Source: Croceimicrobium sp965656185
GTDB lineage: Bacteria > Bacteroidota > Bacteroidia > Flavobacteriales > Schleiferiaceae
Reading direction: 5' to 3'
NCBI GenBank assembly: GCA_965656185.1
Contig: CBFHJH010000006.1
Location: forward strand, 1 to 64,000
DNA length: 64,000 bases
The stretch's first letter is position 1. Each line of letters opens with the position of its first letter. The notes beneath the pieces were generated by a model, which worked only from the letters and a program-made list of their open reading frames with translations, made no database searches and had not been told where the DNA came from. Made by a program: the position numbers and the translations under genes. Of this stretch, positions 17,366 to 25,543 are shown one piece after another.

Positions 17366-18100
17366 ATGTTTTCTTTTTTGAAAAAACTCTATTCCCGCCC
17401 CTCAAAAGGCGGGAATTTTTTGCTCCAAATCGAGGCAATTACCGGCTTTCCCGCCCGGAAGGAAAAGGTCTATCGCCTAGCCTTTACCCATAGTTCCGTA
17501 GGCCGTGAAACCCCCCATGGTCTTAAAGAAAATAATGAGCGCCTGGAGTTTTTGGGCGATGCGATCTTAGGTGCGGTTATTACCGATTACCTCTACCGAG
17601 TATACCCTAATAAGGAAGAAGGCTACCTCACCACCTTACGCAGTAAACTTGTGAGCCGCAGACACCTCAATGAATTGGGCGAAGAGCTGGAGCTGATCAA
17701 ATTATTAAAATACACTCCCAGTAAAGGGACTCGCGCCAAGTCCTTAAATGGCGATGCCTTCGAGGCTCTAATTGGCGCCCTATATCTAGATCATGGCTAC
17801 GCTGCCTGTCAGAGTTTTCTAGAACATAAGATCCTTAAGAACCTAGATCTGGAAAAGGTGAGCTTACGACTCACCTCTTTTAAAAGTGCCGTTTTGGAGT
17901 GGGGCCAAAAGTCGAAGAAGAATATTCGTTTCGAGTTGCTGAATACTGAAGGGCAAAGCCATAACCCGGTGTATTACGTGGCCTGCTTCAATCAGCAACA
18001 AAAATTAGGCGAAGGATCTGGTGCCACCAAAAAAAAGGCCGAAGAGGCAGCGGCAAAAGAAGCTTATATTGGGCTAAATTTGCCCTATGCCGAAGTATAA
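17366..18100 (+). CDS. rnc: ribonuclease III
   Basis: 244 residues from the ATG at 17366 (a TTG directly before it is less likely). The catalytic domain has the signature NERLEFLGDAILGAV and a second acidic site around NGDAFEALIGALYLDHG. The C-terminal dsRNA-binding domain (about 170-240) ends in GSGATKKKAEEAAAKEAY. It processes rRNA precursors and cuts double-stranded RNA. It overlaps the next gene by 14 bp. Confidence 0.96.
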   Translation: MFSFLKKLYSRPSKGGNFLLQIEAITGFPARKEKVYRLAFTHSSVGRETPHGLKENNERLEFLGDAILGAVITDYLYRVYPNKEEGYLTTLRSKLVSRRHLNELGEELELIKLLKYTPSKGTRAKSLNGDAFEALIGALYLDHGYAACQSFLEHKILKNLDLEKVSLRLTSFKSAVLEWGQKSKKNIRFELLNTEGQSHNPVYYVACFNQQQKLGEGSGATKKKAEEAAAKEAYIGLNLPYAEV

Positions 18101-18584
18101 GTTAAGTCTCGAAGACTTAGAAAGCCCCATTGAAAGTGCATTTGGTATCCATAGCTCCTTGGGACCTTTAAGCCTTTGCTATGAGCTTAATGCCTTGGAT
18201 TATTTCAAATTTCAGCGTCATTCAGAAGATCTCTACCAAGACTTTAAGCAAAGTCGCTTTTTTTACCCAATTTACAGCTGCGTAGACCCGCTAAGGGAGA
18301 TCGAATGGAAACTGGTGGCAAATCGTTCTTATCGCAGCGAGAGCAGCGGTCCGCAGACCTTGGACCTCTTTGGCTCGAAGGCTGAAGCCGAAAAAAATTG
18401 GCTGAATGCACCGGAGGGTTTCAATTTTTTTCTTTGGTTTGAGGGTGAAAACCAAAAGGTGTCATTTTTACACGAAGTGCAGGAGAAGCTTAAGAGACAC
18501 CCCTCAGTAAGCCTAGTTAAAGCGCTGAGCGAAAGTTATTTAAATAGACTAAACAAAAACCAAAAATATTACCATGGCCTATAA
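18087..18584 (+). CDS. IPExxxVDY family protein
   Basis: 165 residues, no signal peptide or TM helix. It matches a small Bacteroidota family by layout and by position between rnc and pyk: an N-terminal segment with FGIHSSLGPLSLCYELN, a central FFYPIYSCVDPLREIEWKLVANRS block and a charged C-terminus. The function is not known for any member. It overlaps rnc by 14 bp and pyk by 11 bp, so the three are surely co-translated. The eponymous motif is degenerate here. Confidence 0.68.
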   Translation: MPKYKLSLEDLESPIESAFGIHSSLGPLSLCYELNALDYFKFQRHSEDLYQDFKQSRFFYPIYSCVDPLREIEWKLVANRSYRSESSGPQTLDLFGSKAEAEKNWLNAPEGFNFFLWFEGENQKVSFLHEVQEKLKRHPSVSLVKALSESYLNRLNKNQKYYHGL

Positions 18585-20004
18585 CAAAGCGAAAGTAGTA
18601 GCCACTCTTGGCCCGGCATCGAGCGATTACGAAATCATGAAGAAGATGGTTGAAGCTGGTGTAAACGTGTTCCGAATTAACTTTTCGCATAGCGATCATG
18701 ACAATGCCCGGAAGATCGTAGACAAAGTGCGTCGCTTGAACGAGGAGCTAGAAACCAATATTGCAGTATTAGCGGATCTGCAGGGCCCTAAACTTCGGGT
18801 TGGTGAAGTAGAGGAAGGCGCTGTCTTAAAGGCAGGAGAGATTCTGAAATTCACCAATAAAGAGGTAAAAGGAAGTGCCAAGGAGGTTTATATGACCTAC
18901 CGCCAGTTTGCCGGAGATGTAAAAACCGGAGACCGTATTCTGATCGACGATGGTAAGATCTTGCTGGAAGCAGTAAAAAGCAACGGGATTGATGAAGTAG
19001 AAGCCAAGGTCATTCAAGGAGGTCCGCTAAAGTCCAAAAAAGGGGTTAACCTACCCAACACCCGTATTTCTTTGCCTTGTTTAACCGATAAGGACTTGGC
19101 CGACCTTGAAGTGGCCATGGAATGTCAGGTGGAGTGGGTTGCTCTGTCGTTCGTTCGAAACCCGAATGATGTCTATGAGCTGCGCGATATTCTCCAAAAG
19201 AACAACGCTCCTTGTCATATCATCAGTAAGATCGAAAAACCGGAGGCAGTGGTAGAGATCGATGAGATCATCGAAGCTTCCGACGGTATTATGGTAGCAC
19301 GAGGCGATTTGGGGGTTGAAGTTCCCATGCAGGGAGTTCCTTTGATCCAAAAGATGATCGTGAATAAGTGTCACCTCGCCGCGAAACCAGTTGTTATCGC
19401 TACCCAAATGATGGAAAGCATGATCGAAAACCTTACCCCCAGCCGGGCCGAGGTAAACGATGTGGCTAACTCAGTTTTAGATGGTGCCGATGCGGTAATG
19501 CTAAGTGGTGAAACTTCGGTAGGAAAAAACCCGGTAGAGGTAATCGAAGCAATGAGTAAGATCATTGCCCACGTTGAGGAAAGCGGCCAGGTTCAGGTGC
19601 AAGAAGAGAACCCTCCTCGCTATCGCAATAAGCGTTTTATTACTGATTCCATTTGCTACAATGCTAGTAAAATTGCTGATCAGGTTGGGGCTGCCGCAAT
19701 TCTAACTATGACCTTTAGTGGTTACACCGCTTTTAAGATCTCCGCCCACCGCCCGCAAACTGCGATCATTATGTTTACAGCTAACCGAAGTATCCTAAAT
19801 ACTATGAGTTTACTTTGGGGTGTGCGCGGTATTTATTATGATAAGATGGTAAGTACCGACGAAACCTTTGCCGATATCAAAGAGATCGTAAAAGACAGAA
19901 ATATTGTGAGCGAAGGTGACTTGGTAATCAAGATTGCGAGCATGCCAATACACGAAAAAGGCATGACTAACATGCTAAAAATTGCAAGTATTGATGAAGA
20001 TTGA
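18574..20004 (+). CDS. pyk: pyruvate kinase
   Basis: 476 residues. It makes pyruvate and ATP from PEP and ADP. It contains the N-terminal ATLGPASSDYE motif, the substrate-binding RINFSHSDHD, the active-site lysine in ISKIEKPEAV and the MVARGDLGVEVP signature that binds metal and phosphate. The C-terminal regulatory domain (about 345-476) is present. The 5' end overlaps the IPExxxVDY gene, and the 3' end overlaps phhB by 11 bp. Confidence 0.98.
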   Translation: MAYNKAKVVATLGPASSDYEIMKKMVEAGVNVFRINFSHSDHDNARKIVDKVRRLNEELETNIAVLADLQGPKLRVGEVEEGAVLKAGEILKFTNKEVKGSAKEVYMTYRQFAGDVKTGDRILIDDGKILLEAVKSNGIDEVEAKVIQGGPLKSKKGVNLPNTRISLPCLTDKDLADLEVAMECQVEWVALSFVRNPNDVYELRDILQKNNAPCHIISKIEKPEAVVEIDEIIEASDGIMVARGDLGVEVPMQGVPLIQKMIVNKCHLAAKPVVIATQMMESMIENLTPSRAEVNDVANSVLDGADAVMLSGETSVGKNPVEVIEAMSKIIAHVEESGQVQVQEENPPRYRNKRFITDSICYNASKIADQVGAAAILTMTFSGYTAFKISAHRPQTAIIMFTANRSILNTMSLLWGVRGIYYDKMVSTDETFADIKEIVKDRNIVSEGDLVIKIASMPIHEKGMTNMLKIASIDED

Positions 20005-20236
20005 TAATTGGGAAGAAAAAAATAATGGCCTCGAAAGAAGTTTTCAATTCGAAGACTTCATCGAGGCCTTTAGCTTTTTAAATAGGGTGGCCTTAGTGGC
20101 CGAAAAACTAGGACACCACCCAGAAATTCAAAATGTGTATAATCGGGTACACCTGCGGCTCAGCACCCATGATGCCGGTAACACTATCACCGATAAAGAC
20201 CGAAAGCTTGCCAGCGCTATTAATAAGCTGCTTTAA
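19994..20236 (+). CDS. phhB: 4a-hydroxytetrahydrobiopterin dehydratase (PCD/DCoH family)
   Basis: 80 residues from the ATG at 19994; the start overlaps the end of pyk. The family motif EKLGHHPEIQNVYNRVHL (with the catalytic HH pair) and the C-terminal LSTHDAGNTITDKD are clear. It is shorter at the N-terminus than most homologues (about 95 residues) but keeps the whole alpha/beta core. Known role: it recycles the pterin cofactor of aromatic amino acid hydroxylases, or acts in molybdopterin-linked pathways where no hydroxylase exists. No hydroxylase gene is seen here. Its 3' end overlaps pheS by 17 bp on the opposite strand. Confidence 0.85.
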   Translation: MKIDNWEEKNNGLERSFQFEDFIEAFSFLNRVALVAEKLGHHPEIQNVYNRVHLRLSTHDAGNTITDKDRKLASAINKLL

Positions 20237-21027
20237 ACTGCTCTAAGAAACGCAGGTCATTCTCGAACAACATACGGATATCCGGAATTTGATAACGGTG
20301 CAGGGCAATACGCTCTACCCCGATTCCAAAAGCGAATCCGGTGTACACCTCTGGGTCAATACCGTTGTTCTTCAAAACATTCGGATCTACCATCCCACAG
20401 CCTAATACTTCCAACCATCCAGTTCCTTTGGTCATCCGGTAGTCTCTTTCATTTTCTAGACCCCAATAAACGTCCATTTCGGCGCTCGGTTCGGTAAAAG
20501 GGAAGTAAGAGGGGCGCAATCTAATTTTAGTGTCGGGGCCAAAGAATTCGCGCGCGAAAAAAAGCAACGTTTGCTTGAGGTCTGAGAAGCTTACTCCCTT
20601 GTCGATATATAATCCCTCAATTTGATGGAAAAAACAGTGTGAGCGGGCTGATATGGCCTCGTTTCTAAAAACTCGCCCTGGAGAAATCGTGCGAATCGGG
20701 GGTTTTTCATTTTCCATTACCCGCACCTGCACACTCGAGGTATGAGTGCGCAGGGCCCAATCGGGGTCCTTCGCTACGAAAAAAGTATCCTGCATATCGC
20801 GGGCCGGATGCTCTTCGGGAAAGTTGAGCGCCGAAAAGTTATGCCAGTCGTCTTCTATCTCAGGGCCTTCAGACACATTGAAGCCAATGCGTTTAAAGAT
20901 CCCCACAATTTCATTTTTTACCAGGTTCACCGGATGGCGAGAGCCTAAGGCTTGAAAGTTAGCTGGACGACTTAAATCTTGCTTCGGACCTAGATCAATT
21001 TTTGATTCAGCTCCTTCTTTTAACTCG
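20220..21027 (-). CDS. pheS: phenylalanyl-tRNA synthetase alpha subunit, N-terminus in gap
   Basis: 268 C-terminal residues are visible. It contains the class II motifs: GPEIEDDWHNFSALN, motif 2 (ISPGRVFRNEAI), FHQIEGLYID, FPFTEPSAEMDVYW, GCGMVDPNVL and motif 3 (GFAFGIGVERIALHRY). By comparison with E. coli PheS about 75 residues are missing, the N-terminal coiled coil that contacts tRNA-Phe. They must lie in the N run, which is then longer than the 99 bases shown. Residues that appear upstream of the gap in the same frame belong to another gene. The catalytic part is intact. Confidence 0.95.
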
Positions 21028-21126
21028 NNNNNNNNNNNNNNNNNNNNNNNNNNNNNNNNNNNNNNNNNNNNNNNNNNNNNNNNNNNNNNNNNNNNNNNNN
21101 NNNNNNNNNNNNNNNNNNNNNNNNNN
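21028..21126. other. assembly gap (99 N) between pheS and a truncated gene
   Basis: A run of 99 N. It must contain at least about 230 bp of pheS, and also the 5' part of the plus-strand gene that emerges at 21127. The true gap is therefore clearly longer than shown. Confidence 0.97.
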
Positions 21127-21342
21127 GTTTGGATAGACGGAGTTACCAATGAAAATGGTGAAGTGGAACTGGAATACGATAAGGCCGCTACGTTAAGTAT
21201 CCGCGCCAGCCGAGGTACAAGACCAGATTATACCTGGATCGGTTGTTCCGAAGTACGTCTTATCCCTAATGAAACTGTGATTAAAACGGTATATATTCAG
21301 CCTTATGATACCCTCTTAATAGGCTGTTCTTTCGACCGTTAG
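21127..21342 (+). CDS. C-terminal fragment of a surface or lipoprotein with an Ig-like carboxypeptidase-regulatory fold
   Basis: 71 residues open from the gap to a TAG at 21340. The pattern WIDGVTNENGEVELEYDK ... LSIRAS ... SEVRLIPNETVIKTVYIQPYD resembles CarboxypepD_reg-like beta-sandwich ends of small Bacteroidota lipoproteins (a V-T-x-x-N-G-x strand turn, then alternating strands). The start and any lipobox are hidden in the gap. It is convergent with the minus-strand gene that ends at 21346. No function can be assigned. Confidence 0.6.
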   Translation, partial: VWIDGVTNENGEVELEYDKAATLSIRASRGTRPDYTWIGCSEVRLIPNETVIKTVYIQPYDTLLIGCSFDR

Positions 21343-21345
21343 TCG

Positions 21346-21696
21346 CTACCAGACTTCCTCGTCGAAGTAACGAATCACCGCTTCTTTCATCAAAATACTT
21401 TGCTCTCCTGGCTTTAGAAAGGGGAGCTTTTTTTTGAGCTCATAGTGAGGCCAGCCATCTTGATCTACACTTTGTAATTCGTAGTATCCATAAGGCGTAA
21501 GCAATCGGCAAATTGCAATGTGCAGTAAACCGAGCTTTTGATCCTTTTTAAACTTTCGCTTTGGGGGGACACCAAGTTCCCGAACCCCGATTAAGAATAA
21601 TACTGCATCAAGATCTGGTTCCTCACCATCACTAAAGCGCTCTTTTACAAAGCTTAGTATTTTATTCCACTTATTTCTATTCTCTTGATCTAACAT
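21346..21696 (-). CDS. conserved hypothetical protein
   Basis: 116 residues, no signal peptide or TM helix. The sequence has a compact conserved look: DAVLFLIGVRELGVPPKRKFKKDQK, then LLHIAICRLLTPYGYYEL, and a C-terminal half that includes EQSILMKEAVIRYFDEEVW. I recognise similar unnamed proteins in Bacteroidota near cvpA but know no function. It is convergent with the fragment at 21127-21342 and divergent from cvpA, with a 47-bp spacer. Confidence 0.7.
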   Translation of the reverse strand: MLDQENRNKWNKILSFVKERFSDGEEPDLDAVLFLIGVRELGVPPKRKFKKDQKLGLLHIAICRLLTPYGYYELQSVDQDGWPHYELKKKLPFLKPGEQSILMKEAVIRYFDEEVW

Positions 21697-21743
21697 TTTT
21701 TCAATAAAATGTCTTTATCTTTCCACAGCCAAAGCACTAGGCC

Positions 21744-22271
21744 TTGAACTACACTACACTTGATATTATTCTACTCGCTCCGATCGTTTTCGGTCTAATC
21801 CGCGGCTTTATGAAAGGCTTTATACGCGAATTAGCTGCAATTTTAGGAATATTTCTAGGAGCCTTGACTTCCTACATATTAGCCGATAAGGTTTTTAAAT
21901 ACTTTACCATCTACTTTAAAGAGGTCGATTTTGAGCTGCGTATCATCTCCTACGTGGTTGTCTTCTTCGCCACCATCTTACTTATAAACGCCCTCGCAAG
22001 CCTTCTCACCCGCACGCTTAAATTGATTGCACTTAACGGTATAAACCGCATTCTTGGGGCACTTTTTGGCGGTTTTAAATGGGTGGTATTGCTTATTGGT
22101 ATTTGTTATTTCCTTAATCGTATTCAGAAGAACCGCACCTTATTTCAGAAGTCAACCTTACGGGAAAGTCAAGTATATCAGAAATTTCTTGGTTACGGTA
22201 ACCAAATAGCCGAAGAGATCGGTTTTGAGGAAATGACCGACAAGCAATACTTGATCAAAGACGCCGACTAA
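21744..22271 (+). CDS. CvpA family membrane protein
   Basis: 175 residues with four TM helices in the first 130. The start NYTTLDIILLAPIVFGLIRGFMKGFIRELAAILG is the CvpA signature. A TTG at 21744 is the likely start because no ATG precedes the first helix. CvpA proteins are known from colicin V production and envelope maintenance; the molecular role is unclear. The 3' end overlaps the convergent pgk by 4 bp. Confidence 0.85.
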   Translation: MNYTTLDIILLAPIVFGLIRGFMKGFIRELAAILGIFLGALTSYILADKVFKYFTIYFKEVDFELRIISYVVVFFATILLINALASLLTRTLKLIALNGINRILGALFGGFKWVVLLIGICYFLNRIQKNRTLFQKSTLRESQVYQKFLGYGNQIAEEIGFEEMTDKQYLIKDAD

Positions 22272-23458
22272 TCTAAAATAGCCTGCACTCCAGGAAGAGT
22301 TTTACCTTCGAGGAATTCCAACATGGCGCCTCCTCCTGTACTTACATAGCTCACGCCCGAGGCCATATCAAACTTCTTGATGGCCGCTACCGAATCACCT
22401 CCGCCCACTAGGCTAAATGCTCCTTGCTTTGTTGCTTGAACGATAAGCTCTCCGGCGGCCTTGGTCGCATCAGCAAAGTTTTCGAATTCGAATACGCCAA
22501 GCGGGCCGTTCCACAAAATGGTTTTTGAATTAAGTAAGACGGGCTCTAAAGCCTTGATGCTTTCGGGGCCTGCGTCCAAGCCCATCCAACCTTTAGGAAT
22601 ATCATTCGATGGGGTGAACTTTGTTTCCGCATCATTGCTAAAGGAATTAGCCACCTTGCTATCTACAGGTAAAAACACCTCTACCCCCTTGGCCTTCGCG
22701 CTAGCCAAGATCTTAGAGGCCGTGTCTAAATAATCATCTTCAATAAGGCTATTTCCGGTGCTCCCTCCTTGGGCCTTGATAAAGGTAAAAGCCATTCCTC
22801 CGCCAATTACCAAATTATCGATTCGGTCCAATAGGTTTTCTAAAACAGAGATCTTAGACGAAACCTTTGCTCCGCCAACGATGGCTGTAACCGGCTTTAC
22901 GCCTCCCTTCAAGACCTTATTTACATTATCGATCTCACTCTTTAAAACATGGCCAAAGGCCTTCTTCCCTTTAAAATACTCTGCGATAACTGCAGTAGAG
23001 GCATGCGCCCTATGGGCCGTTCCAAAGGCATCATTTACATAGATGTCTCCAACCTGAGCCAAAGCAGCGGCAAAATCGCGATCCCCTTTGGTTTCCTCCT
23101 TGTGGAAACGCAGGTTTTCCAGCATAAGCACCTGATTTTCTGGTAGTTGTTTAGATACACTGATAACCTCCTCGCCAATGCAATCGTTTATAAACTGCAC
23201 CTTTTTGCCACTAATCTCTTCTAAGTGACCCCGTATTTGGCCCAATGAAAACTCAGGGCTTGGGCCCTCTTTAGGGCGACCTAAATGCGACATTAAGATC
23301 GGTCTTCCTCCTTTTTCGATAATAGTATTTATAGTAGGAAGGTGCGCCTGCATGCGGCTATCGTCGGTAATTTTACCCTGGTCGTTAAGAGGAACATTAA
23401 AGTCTACTCTTACTAAAACTCTCTTCCCATTTAAATCTAAAGACTCTAAGCTTGGCAT
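22268..23458 (-). CDS. pgk: phosphoglycerate kinase
   Basis: 396 residues. It makes ATP and 3-phosphoglycerate from 1,3-bisphosphoglycerate. The N-terminal domain has KRVLVRVDFNVPLND, the substrate-binding MSHLGRPKEG and ENLRFHKEE. The C-terminal nucleotide domain has VGGAKVSSKISVL, WNGPLGVFE and the GGGDSVAAIKK loop. The protein is intact. It is divergent from holB across a 52-bp spacer that contains a small inverted repeat. Confidence 0.98.
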   Translation of the reverse strand: MPSLESLDLNGKRVLVRVDFNVPLNDQGKITDDSRMQAHLPTINTIIEKGGRPILMSHLGRPKEGPSPEFSLGQIRGHLEEISGKKVQFINDCIGEEVISVSKQLPENQVLMLENLRFHKEETKGDRDFAAALAQVGDIYVNDAFGTAHRAHASTAVIAEYFKGKKAFGHVLKSEIDNVNKVLKGGVKPVTAIVGGAKVSSKISVLENLLDRIDNLVIGGGMAFTFIKAQGGSTGNSLIEDDYLDTASKILASAKAKGVEVFLPVDSKVANSFSNDAETKFTPSNDIPKGWMGLDAGPESIKALEPVLLNSKTILWNGPLGVFEFENFADATKAAGELIVQATKQGAFSLVGGGDSVAAIKKFDMASGVSYVSTGGGAMLEFLEGKTLPGVQAILD

Positions 23459-23472
23459 TTATCTTAATTTTA

Positions 23473-23488
23473 CTGCGAAATTACGCAG
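23473..23488. repeat. inverted repeat between divergent pgk and holB
   Basis: CTGCG and CGCAG arms around AAATTA, centred in the 52-bp divergent spacer. It could be an operator or chance; nothing else supports it. Confidence 0.3.
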
Positions 23489-23510
23489 GACATATTTAAA
23501 AACCGTTAGC

Positions 23511-24650
23511 ATGCTATTAAAAGATATTCCAGGTTTAGCTGAAGAAAAGCAGCACCTGCTGGACTCCGTGCATCGAGGTAGAAATAGCCACGCTCAACTA
23601 TTCCACGGTCGCTCCGGTACGGCTAGCTTTGCTTTAGCTTTGGCTTATGCTCAATATCTAGCTTGCGAAAATCCGCGTGAAGACGACAGCTGCGGGCTAT
23701 GCAGCGCCTGCAAGCAATTCGAAAAGTTAAGCTACCCTGACCTGCATTTCAGTTTTCCTTTCTCGCGCGTGGCCGGTGCGCCACGTACTTTGAATTGCGA
23801 ATATTTCCAAAAGGACTGGATCAACTTTATCTCCGAGCACACCATCTTCGAACTCAGTGACTGGCTGAATAATTTAGATGTATCCAATAAGCAGGCCCAG
23901 ATAAACGTAGACGAAAGCGCTCGAATCATCCAGAAGCTTACTCTTAAAAGTTATGCGGGAAAAAGTAAATTTCTTATAATTTACCTACCAGAATATTTAC
24001 ATGGCTCTGCGGCCAATAAATTACTTAAGACTCTAGAAGAACCTAGTGGGGATAGCTTAATCATTCTCGTAAGTGAGGATCCTGAAAAATTATTGCAGAC
24101 CATCACCAGCCGCTGCCAAAAATTATATATACCCAGACCAAAGGAAAAGGAACTGGTCCAATACCTGGAGTCGCAAGGACTAAGTTCTGTATCGGCCCAA
24201 AGCGCCGCTTCGGTATCGGAAGGAAATATAGTTCACGCCTTAAAGATCGCCGAAGACAGCGAGCGTTATTTGAACTATGGTCAATTGTTCCAAAACTGGA
24301 TGCGCGGCTGCTACAGTGCTAAAGTGAAAGAGATTTTTGCTTTTGTGGATGAATTCAATGCTTTAGACAAAGAATCGCAAAAAGAAGCGCTTCGTTTTTT
24401 TCTACAAACGCTTCAGATCGCTTTTAAGGCCAAAACTGAGGCGACGGGCCCCTCTCACCCAATCTACGAGAGATTGTCTTTTAAACTGGCTGGATTTGCG
24501 TCGGTTTTACACCCAAAAAACGCAAAAATGGCCTTAGAGGTATTGGACAAAGCTATTTTCGACATTTCGAGAAACGGAAATGTCAAAATTATCCTCTCCG
24601 ATGCCTCTTTTAAGTTCAGTAATCTGCTACGCATTAAAGAAGAAGCCTAA
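23511..24650 (+). CDS. holB: DNA polymerase III subunit delta'
   Basis: 379 residues from the ATG at 23511. A much longer open frame upstream lies inside pgk on the other strand and is not used. AAA+-type clamp-loader layout: an altered P loop (HGRSGTASFALALAYAQ), a four-cysteine zinc knot (CENPREDDSCGLCSAC, residues about 60-75), a DEAD-box-like region (IIYLPEYLHGSAANKLLKTLEEP) and ITSRCQKLYIPRP sensor 1. The P loop is degenerate, as is normal for delta', which does not hydrolyse ATP. It overlaps the methyltransferase end by 4 bp. Confidence 0.88.
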   Translation: MLLKDIPGLAEEKQHLLDSVHRGRNSHAQLFHGRSGTASFALALAYAQYLACENPREDDSCGLCSACKQFEKLSYPDLHFSFPFSRVAGAPRTLNCEYFQKDWINFISEHTIFELSDWLNNLDVSNKQAQINVDESARIIQKLTLKSYAGKSKFLIIYLPEYLHGSAANKLLKTLEEPSGDSLIILVSEDPEKLLQTITSRCQKLYIPRPKEKELVQYLESQGLSSVSAQSAASVSEGNIVHALKIAEDSERYLNYGQLFQNWMRGCYSAKVKEIFAFVDEFNALDKESQKEALRFFLQTLQIAFKAKTEATGPSHPIYERLSFKLAGFASVLHPKNAKMALEVLDKAIFDISRNGNVKIILSDASFKFSNLLRIKEEA

Positions 24651-25528
24651 TTCTTCCGAAGCACATAGATTAAAGAGCTCATATTCTTAGACTTAGCTCC
24701 ACTTAAATTGGATTTCAAACCCTGCCAAAGAGCCTGAATAGGCCTCCCCTTACCCCAAAGAAGTTTTTCACTCAAAAGAGACACATAAAAACTATCAAAA
24801 GGCATATTTCGCACCTCCCTTAGTTGGAAATTATGTTTCTGAGCCAAAGCCTCGATATCTGCTTTCGCAAAATGCCAAAGATGTAAGGGAACGTCTAAAG
24901 CGGCCCAATGATTGCGATAGTATTTAGCGTCCGCAGACTCATGATTAGGCACAGCAACGAACAAATGACCTCCAGGCTTCAAGCGTTGATAAAAATATTC
25001 CAGGCTTTCATTCAGATCCGGGATATGCTCTAAAACATGCCACAGGGTAAAAGCATCTACCTCGGAGTTCTCAATCTGCTCTCTCAAACCTGGGTCTCTA
25101 AGGTCCAATCCTCTTTTAGCGGCATTATTTCTAGCTATCTCCGATGGTTCAAATCCAACCGTGTTCCAACCATTTTCCTTGGCCGCCGATAGAAAAGCTC
25201 CTGTTCCAGCACCAAAATCAATTAAGGTTCCCTTCGATTTTGAGTAGCTATTCACCAAGCTTAACTTAGACCTTATCGCTAAACTGCGTACTTGGCGATA
25301 AACAAAATCCATCAGACCTCCCTTACCGTCAGTGTGACTTACGTAATCCTCACTTTCGTAATAGGCTGCAAGCTCCCCCCCTCTTGGGGATGGATTTGTG
25401 AACCAAAATCCACAAGCCTCGCACTCCACAATTTTAAAGTACTCCTTCTCCCCTCGGTAATACGGCGCTTTACGCACTTCCTTATTCTCGGCATTTCCAC
25501 ATACCGGACAGTTGTCAATTTGATGCAT
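24647..25528 (-). CDS. class I SAM-dependent methyltransferase with N-terminal zinc-binding motif
   Basis: 293 residues. The N-terminus has two CxxC pairs (CPVCG at 8-12 and CEACG near 36), a zinc-ribbon module found before many methyltransferases of surface-sugar loci. SAM motif I is GTLIDFGAGTGAFL, followed by VGFEPSEIARNNA and the post-motif DAFTLWHVLEHIPDL. The C-terminal part ends in a basic stretch. The substrate is unknown. The start codon directly abuts a parS palindrome that fills the whole spacer from the mnmG stop, so both genes are probably read in one transcript. Confidence 0.85.
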   Translation of the reverse strand: MHQIDNCPVCGNAENKEVRKAPYYRGEKEYFKIVECEACGFWFTNPSPRGGELAAYYESEDYVSHTDGKGGLMDFVYRQVRSLAIRSKLSLVNSYSKSKGTLIDFGAGTGAFLSAAKENGWNTVGFEPSEIARNNAAKRGLDLRDPGLREQIENSEVDAFTLWHVLEHIPDLNESLEYFYQRLKPGGHLFVAVPNHESADAKYYRNHWAALDVPLHLWHFAKADIEALAQKHNFQLREVRNMPFDSFYVSLLSEKLLWGKGRPIQALWQGLKSNLSGAKSKNMSSLIYVLRKN

Positions 25529-25543
25529 GTTTCACGTGAAACT
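25528..25543. other. parS-like centromere site 1 (TGTTTCACGTGAAACT)
   Basis: Matches the ParB-binding consensus TGTTTCACGTGAAACA at 15 of 16 positions and contains the perfect 14-bp palindrome GTTTCACGTGAAAC (25529-25542). It forms the complete spacer between the mnmG stop and the methyltransferase ATG. Confidence 0.85.
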
